Source: CAZXVW01 sp964644025
GTDB taxonomy: Bacteria > Acidobacteriota > Terriglobia > Bryobacterales > Bryobacteraceae
Length of the DNA stretch: 17,341 nt
Direction of reading: 5' to 3'
Assembly: GCA_964644025.1 (NCBI GenBank)
Contig: CAZXVW010000081.1
Span: forward strand, 1 to 17,341
This document shows, in pieces, positions 7,032 through 15,502 of this stretch. Below the pieces are notes generated by a model, which worked only from the letters and a program-made list of their open reading frames with translations, was not told where the DNA came from and searched no databases. Position 1 is the stretch's first letter. Every line of letters begins with the position of its first letter. Position numbers and translations under genes: made by a program.

Positions 7032-8687
7032 CTATTTCCCGCCGAAATAACCGGTGGCAAGATCCGGCCGCAGCTCCAGGGCCTTCTTCCAGCAGGAGAC
7101 AGCTTCCTCTTGCCGGCCGGCGGTGCTCACGGCGTGGCCGAGGTTCAGCAAGGCGTCGGCGAAATCTGGTTTTGCAGCCAGCGCCTGGCGGTAGTACTGG
7201 ATGGCTTGCTCAATCTCGCCTGCCTTCTGATGCAGCAGGCCCGCGTTGTAGAGGATATCCGGCGTTCGGTCGCCCAGCTCCAGCAACCGCTCGTGGCAGG
7301 CCAGCGCCGCCGCCGGATTGTCGTTATTCAAATGAATGGCCGCCAGCGAGCGGAGGGCGTCGGTCGAATCCGGGTGATCCTCGAGTAGGGCCTCAAAAGC
7401 AGCGATGGCCTCCTCGGTCCGGCCCAGCAGGGTGTAAGCCCGGCCGAGGTTCCAGCGAGCGTCTTCCCAGTCCGGCCGGCGCTGCAGACACTCCTTGAAG
7501 GCGAGCGCCGCGGCCTTGTAGTTGCCGCTTTTCATCCTGACCACCCCGAGCCGGAACGCGGCGTCTTCACGCTCCGGATCCTTCGAGTAGACCATCTCGT
7601 AAAGCTTGTCGGCTTCGGCAAGCGAGCCTTCCTGCTCGTGGAGCCAGGCGAGCTGGTGAGCGGCATCCAGCAGTTCGGGATCCAGCCGGAGCGCCGTCTC
7701 GAAGGCCTGGCGGGCCTCGGCCCGGTCGCCGGTCTCCAGCAGCACCACGCCCAGGTTCAGCGCCGCGAGTTTCGAATCCGGCCGGATGCGAAGGGCTTCT
7801 CGGTACGCTTTGACCGCCTCCTCGAACTGGGAGAGCTGGTGCGCCGCGACGCCCAGGTTGTACCAGCCCTCGAAGTTGTCCGGGGCCGCCTGGACGAGCT
7901 TTCGGCAGTAGTCGGCGGCCGCCTGGAAGTCGTTGTTCCGGAAGGCGCAGGTGGCTAGCCCGTGCAGGGCGTGCGCCGATTCCGAATCCAGTTCCAGCAA
8001 GCGTTCCGCACAGCTCCGCGTCATCGCCTCGTCGGAGACTTGCATGCCCAGCGTGACCATGTTGCTCAGGGCGGTGGTCGATTTCGGGTTCAGTTCCAGG
8101 ACCCGTTCATAAAAAGTACGCGCCTGGTCCCGCTGCCCGGCCAGGTGCAGCGCCACCGCCTTGCCGAACAGGGCCTGTTCATCATCCGGATGCTCTTGCA
8201 GGCAGCGGTCAAAGCAGCGCAGGGCATCGGCGGGGCGGGAAAGATGAATCAGGGAAATTCCCAACCCCAGGCGTGCCTCGGCGCGATCTCCGCTGATTTC
8301 GTGCGCCCTGCGAAACTGGTCGGCCGCCTCTTTCCACCGGCCGAGATTTTGCAGGCAGACCGCCAGATTGAAGCAGCCCGTGGCATGGTCGGGCTCGAGC
8401 TCCAGCAGCTTCGCGTAACTCTCGGCCGCCTCCTCGTACTGGCCGAGTTCGAACTGGATGTAGCCGCAGGCGGAGTAGATCTCCGGGGAACCTTCGCCTT
8501 GCTCTATCTGCGCCTTCAGTTCCCGGAGCGCTCCTTCCCGATCACCTTCCAGGTGAAGCGAAACCGCCTCGGCAAGGCTCTTGGTAGCCTGTGAAGGCCG
8601 ATCCGCCTCGACCTGTTCACCCGCCGCCGGCGTCCCGCCGGAACGGTCAGTCTCGTGGCCAGCTTCCTTGGCCGCGTCATTCTCCAC
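7032..8687 (-). CDS. TPR-repeat protein B (551 aa), paralogue of the one at 677-2332
   Basis: A 551-residue tetratricopeptide-repeat protein with about 15 repeats from residue ~36 to the end and a charged, probably disordered N-terminus. It matches TPR protein A along its whole length, without obvious large gaps: AVSLHLEG near the start, CLQNLGRW, PDDEQA.FGKAVALH in the middle, YNAGLLHQ and NLGH near the end, and closing ARGYF/ATGYF. Roughly half the residues look identical by eye. There is no signal peptide or membrane helix, so a cytoplasmic protein scaffold is likely. The start is GTG; AGGAGG (8703-8698) lies ten bases upstream, a slightly long spacing, and no in-frame ATG is near. It precedes the TonB receptor on the same strand by 97 bp and may be co-transcribed with it. 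The partner is unknown. Confidence 0.9.
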   Translation of the reverse strand: MENDAAKEAGHETDRSGGTPAAGEQVEADRPSQATKSLAEAVSLHLEGDREGALRELKAQIEQGEGSPEIYSACGYIQFELGQYEEAAESYAKLLELEPDHATGCFNLAVCLQNLGRWKEAADQFRRAHEISGDRAEARLGLGISLIHLSRPADALRCFDRCLQEHPDDEQALFGKAVALHLAGQRDQARTFYERVLELNPKSTTALSNMVTLGMQVSDEAMTRSCAERLLELDSESAHALHGLATCAFRNNDFQAAADYCRKLVQAAPDNFEGWYNLGVAAHQLSQFEEAVKAYREALRIRPDSKLAALNLGVVLLETGDRAEARQAFETALRLDPELLDAAHQLAWLHEQEGSLAEADKLYEMVYSKDPEREDAAFRLGVVRMKSGNYKAAALAFKECLQRRPDWEDARWNLGRAYTLLGRTEEAIAAFEALLEDHPDSTDALRSLAAIHLNNDNPAAALACHERLLELGDRTPDILYNAGLLHQKAGEIEQAIQYYRQALAAKPDFADALLNLGHAVSTAGRQEEAVSCWKKALELRPDLATGYFGGK

Positions 8688-8935
8688 GACTCTGCGTCCT
8701 CCTGTGCTATGCCAACAATGGAGACTCGGACAGACAACACGAGGAACTATTGCTGGGGCCTAAAGCCAATGCATGAGCTCGTGTTTCATTCGGAGGCTCC
8801 GGTATTGTTAATCGGCCAAATGACCAGTTATCTGTAGGGTGAATTGCTGAGGTCCCAGGTTGGTATCGCGATAGATGCTCCCCCGCAGTTGGGCAAACCC
8901 CGGTTCGATCTGTCGCTGCCGACGCGCCGGCGCCA
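8688..8935. other. Spacer between the proline-rich gene and TPR gene B
   Basis: This 248-bp gap has lower GC than its surroundings in its middle part (about 8740-8840). Apart from the AGGAGG ribosome-binding site of TPR B (8703-8698), I find no clear promoter pair, no strong hairpin with a U tract, and no small gene with a convincing start. Confidence 0.3.
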
Positions 8936-11476
8936 TCAGAGAAGATCGCAACGGGCCGGTTCGAGAATGGCCCCGGGAACCGGAAAAGCGATCGCAGGAC
9001 GCCGACCGGTCTCCGGGTCTCTGAACCGTAACCGGCTGTGCTCGTCGCGGGTGCTGATTTCCGGGTTCCTCGTGCATTGCAGGACCAGGTCCGGCTCGGA
9101 CAAGGTCTCCGGGGGACCCATGGCGAGGATACGGAAGCAGGTGAGATCCGTCGCCCGACGGGCCCTGGGCATCTGGATCCGCCAGGGAGCCGCCTTTCGC
9201 CGTTCCACGCCGGTCGCCCCCCCGAACCGCAGACCTGGCTTCGTTCCCCCTTCCTGCCTCGGGAGGTAACCCGGCGGGAGGGTGACCCGGTCGGACAGCA
9301 CCACCGCAAAGGAGGCGCCAGGTGCGGGAGTGGGCGATGCAGCCAGCCTGGCCCCGGGAATCTCCAACGCCCGGCGGCCCCGCAATTGGGACCACTTGTG
9401 GCCCCCGGCAGCCGCAGCCGGGGGCGGCATGCGAAACTCCTCCGGCGGGGGGTTGGGCGCCGGCTGCAGGAAGGGGGCCGCGAGGGCCGCCGGGGAACTT
9501 GGAATTCCCTGCACCGGACCGGCGAGGCTGGCCCACACCGGCGCCGGCCCCGCGGCTTCCAGAGCTCGAGAAAGCCGGACGGTGAGATTGCAGACCATCG
9601 GAGGAGCTGGCAAAGCGGATGACCGCGCGGACGTGTCGGAAAACACGGGGAACGTGAAAACGCCTGGCGCGCCTCCGGGCAGGCGAGCCGGGACAGGCCC
9701 GGCCGGGTCCGGCAGCGCTGTCCAAACTGGCGCGAGGACAGCCGGGGCTTCCGCCGCCGCCGAGCCCGGTAACCGGCCGGACAAGCACGCCTCTGGCACG
9801 CGATGCCAGGACGCGCGGGCCAGCCCGTGGCTCCAGCTCACCACCAGCGGCGCTGTCCTGTGAACTGTTGTGCCGATCTCGAGGTTCCGGGGCGCTCGCC
9901 GGGTGGGACCCTCTTTGTTTTCCAATAGCTGGCGCTTCGGGCGCACCGGCAGCATGACCAAAGGCCGGCCCATCCCCGGGCGCGCAAGCGTTCCATACCT
10001 GGGCCGCGGCGCCAGCGGAGCCGCCGGAACGGTGCCGGTGGCCCCGCCCGGGTGGACAGGCGGCTCTGGCGGAATGGTCACTCCGGCTTGCCCGAACCCG
10101 CTGTTTCGAGTGATGCCGGCGGCAACCGGGGCGGCGATGCTCGCGGGCGCGGTCAGCGGGCGCAGTAAAGGCATGGCGCCCCGGCCCGAGGCGGCTGCTT
10201 TGCAGACCTCTGCTAAGAGTTCCCGCGGCCTGTCTGTCCGTGTCAACTGAAACTTCATGACACTTTGCGGCACCGGCGACGGCAACCGGACAGTAATGGG
10301 CACGCGGCCCCATGAGGTTCTCCGGGATGGATGTCGCCCGGGCGAAAGTGCATCGATATTGGCCGGTGTGTGAACATGCCTGGCCCAGGCAAGAGCCGGC
10401 ACCGGTCCGGCACCGAACCCGCCGAGGGCCATTCGCCGGATCTCGGCAGGCCATTCCTGGGCCGGCGGAGCGGCGGGTCTGTTCGGCGGGTTGCCCTCGC
10501 GGGTCCTTCCGGTCCACTGCACGGGTTCCTCTCCCCCGAATTGACTCGGCCGGCGACCGGAGCGGGAAGGTCCACCAGGCAGGACAATTTGCACGGAAAT
10601 TCCGTCATGCAGAAGCTCGGCCTCGGCGCGACCAGCCGGCGGTGCAGACAGCGCCCTGTCGCGCGCCGGTGGCGGCGGCCCGCTTTCGGCCAAAATTCCA
10701 AGTGCCGCGCAATGAGTCAGCATCCTCGGTCGCAACGGTCTCACGCGTTCGCTGAAGAGGCTGACTGACGGTGCGTGGTCGATGCAGCGCGGAGAGAACA
10801 CAGGTGGAGCGCCGCCGGCCAACGGCGCTTCAAGCCGGAACGCCGGAGGGGTCCGCAGCGCCGGCTTTCCCAGGTGGCCGGAGGGCGTGACCAGTGGAAT
10901 GTCTGACCGGGTCACTGGCGCCGGCGGCCCCGCTACGGGAGTCTGTTCAGTACCCGCGTGTGCCCTGAAGAGCGGATATGTCAGCAACTTGCCAAGTCCC
11001 GGGCGAACCCGGGGCGGGGCCGGCATCCGCGGCCAGCATAGATCAGTGGAGGCGGGCTGCGACCGTAGTGGCCGGCTCCAGCCGCCGGACGCAGGAATCT
11101 CCTCTTCTCTCACCGGGACCGCCGGCGGCCCCAGCGCTACGGACATGGCGCTGCAACTCGGAAGACCCGAGCCCACCGGCGAGAGAGCGCCGTGGTTCCT
11201 CAGTCTCAGGCACGGGGCCAAAGAGCCGGTCCCGAAGTTCAGGTCCCGGCAGGAAACGGGGCGGGGCTCTCCGGGAGGGATCGGGCGGAGACGATCTATG
11301 AGCAGACCAGGTGCAGGTGGACGCCTTCCTCGCGGAAGATGAGGCCGGGTCAGCTCCCGAATGGCCAGTTCCTGCTGCCACTGGATGTAATTCTGATGGT
11401 GCTCTTCCGAGCAGAAACGCTCTCCGTGGAGGCGCTTCCGCAGTGGCAGCCGCTTATTGCAGTAAAGACATCGCAT
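8936..11476 (-). CDS. Large proline-rich protein with N-terminal CxxC...CxxxH zinc-finger-like module
   Basis: An 846-residue open frame. The first ~45 residues look like a real folded module: C3-x2-C6, then C22-x3-H26, within a basic, aromatic context (ERFCSEEHHQNYIQWQQEL). This suggests a treble-clef or ribbon zinc site. The remaining ~800 residues are very rich in Pro, Ala, Gly and Arg with scattered Trp and Cys, and no recognisable domain, signal peptide or membrane helix; most should be disordered. One weak internal repeat is visible: RPGLGKLLTYPLFR (158-171) against RPGMGRPLVMLPVR (499-512). Codon third positions are less GC-biased than in RNase R upstream, and several other frames are open over parts of it, so how far the frame is truly translated is uncertain. 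The ATG has only a weak GAGA upstream. It lies 109 bp after RNase R on the same strand. Function unknown. Confidence 0.6.
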   Translation of the reverse strand: MRCLYCNKRLPLRKRLHGERFCSEEHHQNYIQWQQELAIRELTRPHLPRGRRPPAPGLLIDRLRPIPPGEPRPVSCRDLNFGTGSLAPCLRLRNHGALSPVGSGLPSCSAMSVALGPPAVPVREEEIPASGGWSRPLRSQPASTDLCWPRMPAPPRVRPGLGKLLTYPLFRAHAGTEQTPVAGPPAPVTRSDIPLVTPSGHLGKPALRTPPAFRLEAPLAGGAPPVFSPRCIDHAPSVSLFSERVRPLRPRMLTHCAALGILAESGPPPPARDRALSAPPAGRAEAELLHDGISVQIVLPGGPSRSGRRPSQFGGEEPVQWTGRTREGNPPNRPAAPPAQEWPAEIRRMALGGFGAGPVPALAWARHVHTPANIDALSPGRHPSRRTSWGRVPITVRLPSPVPQSVMKFQLTRTDRPRELLAEVCKAAASGRGAMPLLRPLTAPASIAAPVAAGITRNSGFGQAGVTIPPEPPVHPGGATGTVPAAPLAPRPRYGTLARPGMGRPLVMLPVRPKRQLLENKEGPTRRAPRNLEIGTTVHRTAPLVVSWSHGLARASWHRVPEACLSGRLPGSAAAEAPAVLAPVWTALPDPAGPVPARLPGGAPGVFTFPVFSDTSARSSALPAPPMVCNLTVRLSRALEAAGPAPVWASLAGPVQGIPSSPAALAAPFLQPAPNPPPEEFRMPPPAAAAGGHKWSQLRGRRALEIPGARLAASPTPAPGASFAVVLSDRVTLPPGYLPRQEGGTKPGLRFGGATGVERRKAAPWRIQMPRARRATDLTCFRILAMGPPETLSEPDLVLQCTRNPEISTRDEHSRLRFRDPETGRRPAIAFPVPGAILEPARCDLL

Positions 11477-11585
11477 TGCCGCATTCTCTGTGCGGTGCTA
11501 CCCCTATCATCGGTGGTAACGGGCGGGTTGGCCACCAGGGAAAAGCCTTAGGCTGCTGGCGCGACCGGCTTACGCGAGGATGTTT
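11477..11585. other. Spacer between RNase R and the proline-rich gene
   Basis: A 109-bp gap with no obvious intrinsic terminator after the RNase R stop (TAG) and no convincing promoter. The two genes could be read on one transcript. Confidence 0.3.
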
Positions 11586-13709
11586 CTAAGGGGTTTGCCG
11601 TAGTCGCCCGCCTCGTCGCTTTTGCTCCGGTTCGGCGACGGAGAACTGTAGCTTATGCTCGATGGCGTTGATCCGGTCCAGGCGCACGGTGATCCGGTCG
11701 CCGAGGGCAAACTGGCGGCCGGTACGCACCCCGACAATCTTGCGGCTCGATTCGCTGTAGCCGAACCGGTCGCCGGGCAGCGTGTCGATGGGCACGAATC
11801 CTTCCACAAACAGCTCTTCCAGTTCGACGAAGAAGCCGAAGCGGGTGGTGCTGATGATCAGGGCGGGGAATTCGTCCCCTAGCCGCGCGGCCATGAACTC
11901 AGCCTTTTTCCAGTCCACCAGTTCCCGCTCGGCCTCTTCGGCCCGCCGTTCGGTTTCCGAACAAGTGGCGGCGATCCGCTGGAGCCTGGCGGGAAGAAAA
12001 CTGGGGTTGCGGCCATCGAGGAGCGCCCCGAGAATCCGGTGCACCACCAGGTCCGGGTATCGCCGGATGGGTGAGGTGAAGTGGGTGTAGGCGCGGGCGG
12101 CCAGGGCAAAATGCCCCAGGTTCTCTTCCGAATAGCGGGCCTGTTTGAGAGAGCGTAGCATGAGGTAACTCAGGATCCGTTCCTCGGGGCGGCCCTGGAT
12201 CCGCGCGATCAGCTTCTGATAGTGCCGCGCCGAGACCCGGACATCCTCGGCGGGGATGAGAATATCCCGGCGCAGTTTGCGGCCGTCGCGGGTGCGCTTC
12301 ACTTGCGGGAATTTCCGGGCCCGTGGCGCGCCGATGCCGAGCGAAACACCGAACCGGTTGGCCAGTTCCTCGAATTCGAGGACACGCCTGGGGTCCGGGG
12401 GCTCGTGAACCCGGTACAGCGCATCCACGCCGGCCTGCTGGAGATGGCCGGCGACGGCCTCGTTGGCGGCCAGCATGAACTCCTCGATGATCCGGTGCGC
12501 GATGTTGCGGGGACTGCGCGCGATGCCCGTCATCCCGCCGAACTCGTCGAATTCGATGAGCGGTTCCGGAAGGTCAAAATCGATCGATCCCCGCCGCGTG
12601 CGCTTCCGCTGCAGCGCGCCGGCGAGATCCCGCATCAGCTCGAACCGCTGCACCAGGGATGCGTATCGCTCCCGGAGACTGGCATCCCCTTCCAGTAAGG
12701 CGTGGACATCGGTGTAGGTCATCCGCTCCACGCTGCGGATGACGCCGCGCGTGAATTCCTGGGTAACGATCTCGCCGCGATGGTCGATCTCCATGACGAC
12801 GGACAGGGTGAGCCGGTCGACGCCGGGGTTCAGCGAGCAGATGCCGGTGGACAGCTCAAGCGGAAGCATGGGGACCGCCCGGTCCGGAAAGTAGACGCTG
12901 TTGCCGCGGAGCGCGGCTTCGCGGTCCACCGGGCTGCCGGGGGCGACGTAATGGCTGACATCGGCGATGTGCACGTGGAGCGCATAATTGCCGTTGTCGA
13001 GCAGGCCCACCCAGACGGCGTCATCGAAGTCGCGCGCGCTCTCGCCGTCGATGGTGACCACGTCGAGGCCGCGGAAGTCGCGGCGGCCGCGAAGCTCCCG
13101 CTCGCTGACTGCGTCCGGGACGCTCTGGGCCTGCTCCCGCACCTCGGGTGGAAAGCGGTGGGGGATGTGGTGCTTGCGGATGATGATTTCCACGTCCACG
13201 CCGAAATCGTCCGGACGGCCCAGCACCTCGATGACGCGGCCGGTAGGATTTTCGTCCCTCTCGGGGAAGGCGATGACTTCGGCGTCTACGATCATTCCGT
13301 CGAGCGGTTCAGCGGCGACGCCGTCCGGCTCGACGCCGATGCGGTCTTCCGCGAGCCCGGACGGTGGTGTTTCCATGCCCGCGGGGATGCGGATCCAGCG
13401 CCGGATGCGGTCATCGTAAGGCTCGACGAAGTTTCCTCGTTCTGCGCGGCGGAAGGTTCCCACGACCGTCAGGTTGCTTCGCTCGAGGACCCTGAGGACC
13501 TCGCCCTCGGCGTGGCCGGCCGCATCCAGGCGAACCAGGCGGGCCAGCACCCGATCACCGTGCATGGCGTTGCGGACCGCGTTCGGAGGGATGAAGATGT
13601 CTCCTTCCACTCCCTCTACCGGCCGGGCCGGGACCAGGAAAGCGTACCCCTCCCGGTGCAGTTGCAGGCGCCCGGCGATGCGAACTGGCGATTGCGGCAC
13701 GGCCACCAT
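11586..13709 (-). CDS. rnr: Ribonuclease R (3'-5' exoribonuclease)
   Basis: A 707-residue RNase II/R-family exoribonuclease that degrades structured RNA processively from the 3' end in the cytoplasm and takes part in mRNA turnover and rRNA quality control. Order of domains: two OB-fold cold-shock-like domains (~10-75 and ~80-165), the RNB catalytic domain (~205-540) and a C-terminal S1 domain (~611-694). The metal-binding aspartates are D221, D227, D229 and D230 in IDGESARDFDDAV, with the same spacing as in E. coli RNase R. YTHFTSPIRRYPDLVVHR (541-558) is the conserved RNB end motif, carrying the arginines that contact the RNA. The lysine-rich tail of the E. coli enzyme is reduced to a short basic stretch (695-707), and the N-terminal helix-turn-helix is absent. 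The ATG at 13709 is embedded in a TATAAT sequence and lacks a Shine-Dalgarno site, so the exact start is uncertain. Confidence 0.95.
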   Translation of the reverse strand: MVAVPQSPVRIAGRLQLHREGYAFLVPARPVEGVEGDIFIPPNAVRNAMHGDRVLARLVRLDAAGHAEGEVLRVLERSNLTVVGTFRRAERGNFVEPYDDRIRRWIRIPAGMETPPSGLAEDRIGVEPDGVAAEPLDGMIVDAEVIAFPERDENPTGRVIEVLGRPDDFGVDVEIIIRKHHIPHRFPPEVREQAQSVPDAVSERELRGRRDFRGLDVVTIDGESARDFDDAVWVGLLDNGNYALHVHIADVSHYVAPGSPVDREAALRGNSVYFPDRAVPMLPLELSTGICSLNPGVDRLTLSVVMEIDHRGEIVTQEFTRGVIRSVERMTYTDVHALLEGDASLRERYASLVQRFELMRDLAGALQRKRTRRGSIDFDLPEPLIEFDEFGGMTGIARSPRNIAHRIIEEFMLAANEAVAGHLQQAGVDALYRVHEPPDPRRVLEFEELANRFGVSLGIGAPRARKFPQVKRTRDGRKLRRDILIPAEDVRVSARHYQKLIARIQGRPEERILSYLMLRSLKQARYSEENLGHFALAARAYTHFTSPIRRYPDLVVHRILGALLDGRNPSFLPARLQRIAATCSETERRAEEAERELVDWKKAEFMAARLGDEFPALIISTTRFGFFVELEELFVEGFVPIDTLPGDRFGYSESSRKIVGVRTGRQFALGDRITVRLDRINAIEHKLQFSVAEPEQKRRGGRLRQTP

Positions 13710-13713
13710 TATA
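13708..13713 (-). promoter_or_regulatory. TATAAT overlapping the RNase R start codon
   Basis: The minus strand reads TATAATGGTG, so a perfect -10 hexamer overlaps the assigned ATG. As a promoter it would start transcription near 13701, next to an in-frame GTG at 13700, and yield a leaderless mRNA lacking the first codons. No good -35 is present 16-18 bp upstream, so chance is possible. Confidence 0.25.
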
Positions 13714-13751
13714 GAGGCGCCACGGCGGTTGCCGGGGCGCTGCCGGCCCGG

Positions 13752-13781
13752 TTGAATTCGCTCGAAGATGCAGACTACAGT
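13752..13781 (+). promoter_or_regulatory. Candidate promoter for the TIGR03437 protein gene
   Basis: TTGAAT (13752-13757) and TACAGT (13776-13781) are separated by 18 bp, each 4 of 6 to the sigma-70 consensus. They sit in the AT-richest part of the divergent spacer, 27 bp before the ATG, which allows a short leader with a strong ribosome-binding site. Confidence 0.4.
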
Positions 13782-13795
13782 ATGAACGGTCTAAC

Positions 13796-13804
13796 AGGAG
13801 GTGA
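13796..13804 (+). promoter_or_regulatory. Strong ribosome-binding site fixing the 13809 start
   Basis: AGGAGGTGA is a full match to the anti-Shine-Dalgarno sequence, just before ATG 13809. It shows that the long frame open from 12702 is not translated from its first ATG and that the gene begins with the signal peptide. Confidence 0.8.
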
Positions 13805-13808
13805 AGCA

Positions 13809-15500
13809 ATGAGAATTGCAGTATTGCTGGCCGTGTTGATGAGCGTACTGGCGCTGACGGCATTCGGCCAGCCGGTGATTGATCCTGCAGGTATTGTGAA
13901 CGCGGCCAGCTACATTCCCCCTGGCCTGCCCAACTCCGGGATTGCCCAGGGTTCGCTGTTCATTGTGATGGGCGCCGGCCTGGGGCCGCAGAACATCCAG
14001 GTAGCGGACTCGCTTCCTTGGCCGACCGAGCTTGGCGACACCACGGTTCAGGTCACCGTGGGCGAGACGACGGTGGATGCGTACCTGTACTACAGCTTCG
14101 ACCGTCAGGTGGCCGCCGTGCTGCCCTCGACGACACCGGTGGGAGATGGCACGCTGACGGTCACATACAATGGCGTCGCGAGCGAACCGGCGCCGATTCA
14201 GGTGGTTCAGAGTGCGCTTGGCATATTCTCGGTCAACCAGGGCGGCTTCGGGCCGGGGATTGTCCAGAACTGGTACTCGCCGACCGACGTGCGCCTCAAC
14301 ACGGTCTTGGAGTCGGCGCGGCCCGGGCAGGCCGAGATCATCTGGGCGACCGGCCTGGGGCCGATCGAGGGCAACGACGCGGATGTTCCCCCGGTGGGCA
14401 ACCTTGGTGCCGACGTCGAGGTGCTGGTAGGCAACCAGGTCGTCCAGCCGTTCTATGCGGGCCGCACGGCAATGGGCGTGCCCTCGGTGGACCAGATCCA
14501 GTTCTTCGTACCTGAGGGAGTCGAGGGCTGCCGGGTGCCGCTGGCGGTGAAGGTCAACGGCGTGGTGAGCAACTACACGACGATCGCCGTCGCCCCCGAC
14601 GGCGGTGTATGCTCCGATGCCACGGATCTCTCTGTGGCTGAAATGCAAACCCTGGATCAGGCCGGCGAGCTGCGGCTTGGCCTGATCGCGCTCCAACTAT
14701 TTGACGTCCATTTGGTGACTGGGCTGCAACCCATCGACGGAACCGTGGAAAGCGCCTGGGCCCAGTTCGCGAGCGTGGACCGGACTTCGATGGTGGGTAG
14801 CATGGGGCCACGGCAGGGTACGGCGACCTCGTTCGGCACTTGCCTGGTGTACAGTTACGGGAACCAGGACGGACCCAGCTTCACCCCCGGCGAGGTGGCC
14901 CCAATGCAGGTCCTGGATGCCGGCCCGAGCATTGCTTTGACCGGGCCGGCCGGCACCGTACAACTCGACCGGAGCGAGTCGGGCGACTACGAGAGAGAGG
15001 GTCTCGGGGGAGGATTACCCGGCGAGCAGGTCTTGCCGCCGTTCCTTGTTCCCGGCGACTACACCGCGGACAACGGCGCCGGCGGGGCCGATGTCGGTCC
15101 GTTTCAAGCAAATCTTACCCTGCCGCCGACGATCACCTGGACCAACCGTGACGCCATCGATGAGGTCGACCGGACACAGGATCTGGTTCTGACCTGGCAG
15201 GGCGGCGACGACGCGTCCCAACTGGTGGCGATCATTGGCTATTCCCTGGCTGCCGAAATCAATTCGGGCGCCAGCTTTGTTTGCACCGCCCGTCCGAGCG
15301 CCGGCCAGTTCATCGTGCCCGCCACCGTGCTTTCCAGCCTGCCGGCCAATGGCGCGTCTTCCGAAGAGAATATCTTCGCTGGAGTGCTGGCGGTGGGCAC
15401 GCAGCCGCTGCGGGGGGCCGCGACCTTTGCCGCGCCCGGCATCGACAGCGGGTACTTCATTTACTCCGCGTGGAACGCCAGGAACGTGACGTTCCACTAA
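13809..15500 (+). CDS. Secreted TIGR03437-domain protein
   Basis: A 563-residue exported protein. Residues 1-20 (MRIAVLLAVLMSVLALTAFG) are a Sec signal peptide with cleavage near FGQ. Residues ~24-263 form a full TIGR03437 domain, the Solibacter-type extracellular domain: GIVNAASY at its start, SLFIVMGAGLGP, the ATGLGPIEG turn, and the closing MGVPSVDQIQFFVPEGV and NGVVSNYTTIAVA. Its function is unknown; the domain is often found on long secreted or surface proteins and usually near the C-terminus. Here it is N-terminal. The last ~300 residues are beta-rich, with few cysteines and no domain I recognise; they include a well-ordered TITWTNRDAIDEVDRTQDLVLTW stretch in which the run ITWTNRDAIDEV stands out. 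The start is fixed by an AGGAGGTGA site. It is divergent from RNase R and has its own likely promoter. Role inferred only as extracellular or cell-surface. Confidence 0.88.
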   Translation: MRIAVLLAVLMSVLALTAFGQPVIDPAGIVNAASYIPPGLPNSGIAQGSLFIVMGAGLGPQNIQVADSLPWPTELGDTTVQVTVGETTVDAYLYYSFDRQVAAVLPSTTPVGDGTLTVTYNGVASEPAPIQVVQSALGIFSVNQGGFGPGIVQNWYSPTDVRLNTVLESARPGQAEIIWATGLGPIEGNDADVPPVGNLGADVEVLVGNQVVQPFYAGRTAMGVPSVDQIQFFVPEGVEGCRVPLAVKVNGVVSNYTTIAVAPDGGVCSDATDLSVAEMQTLDQAGELRLGLIALQLFDVHLVTGLQPIDGTVESAWAQFASVDRTSMVGSMGPRQGTATSFGTCLVYSYGNQDGPSFTPGEVAPMQVLDAGPSIALTGPAGTVQLDRSESGDYEREGLGGGLPGEQVLPPFLVPGDYTADNGAGGADVGPFQANLTLPPTITWTNRDAIDEVDRTQDLVLTWQGGDDASQLVAIIGYSLAAEINSGASFVCTARPSAGQFIVPATVLSSLPANGASSEENIFAGVLAVGTQPLRGAATFAAPGIDSGYFIYSAWNARNVTFH

Positions 15501-15502
15501 GG

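Noticed and set aside
8808..10517. 569-codon minus-strand frame overlapping the proline-rich gene
   Set aside because: It is Arg/Gly/Pro/Ser-rich shadow-like sequence with no folded module, no clear start signal, and lies inside a longer frame that begins with a plausible zinc-finger-like module. It is kept only as a question in the findings.
12702..13808. Plus-strand open frame upstream of and in frame with the TIGR03437 gene
   Set aside because: It runs antisense to the conserved RNase R catalytic and OB-fold regions, has no recognisable protein features, and the real gene start at 13809 has a full Shine-Dalgarno site and signal peptide.
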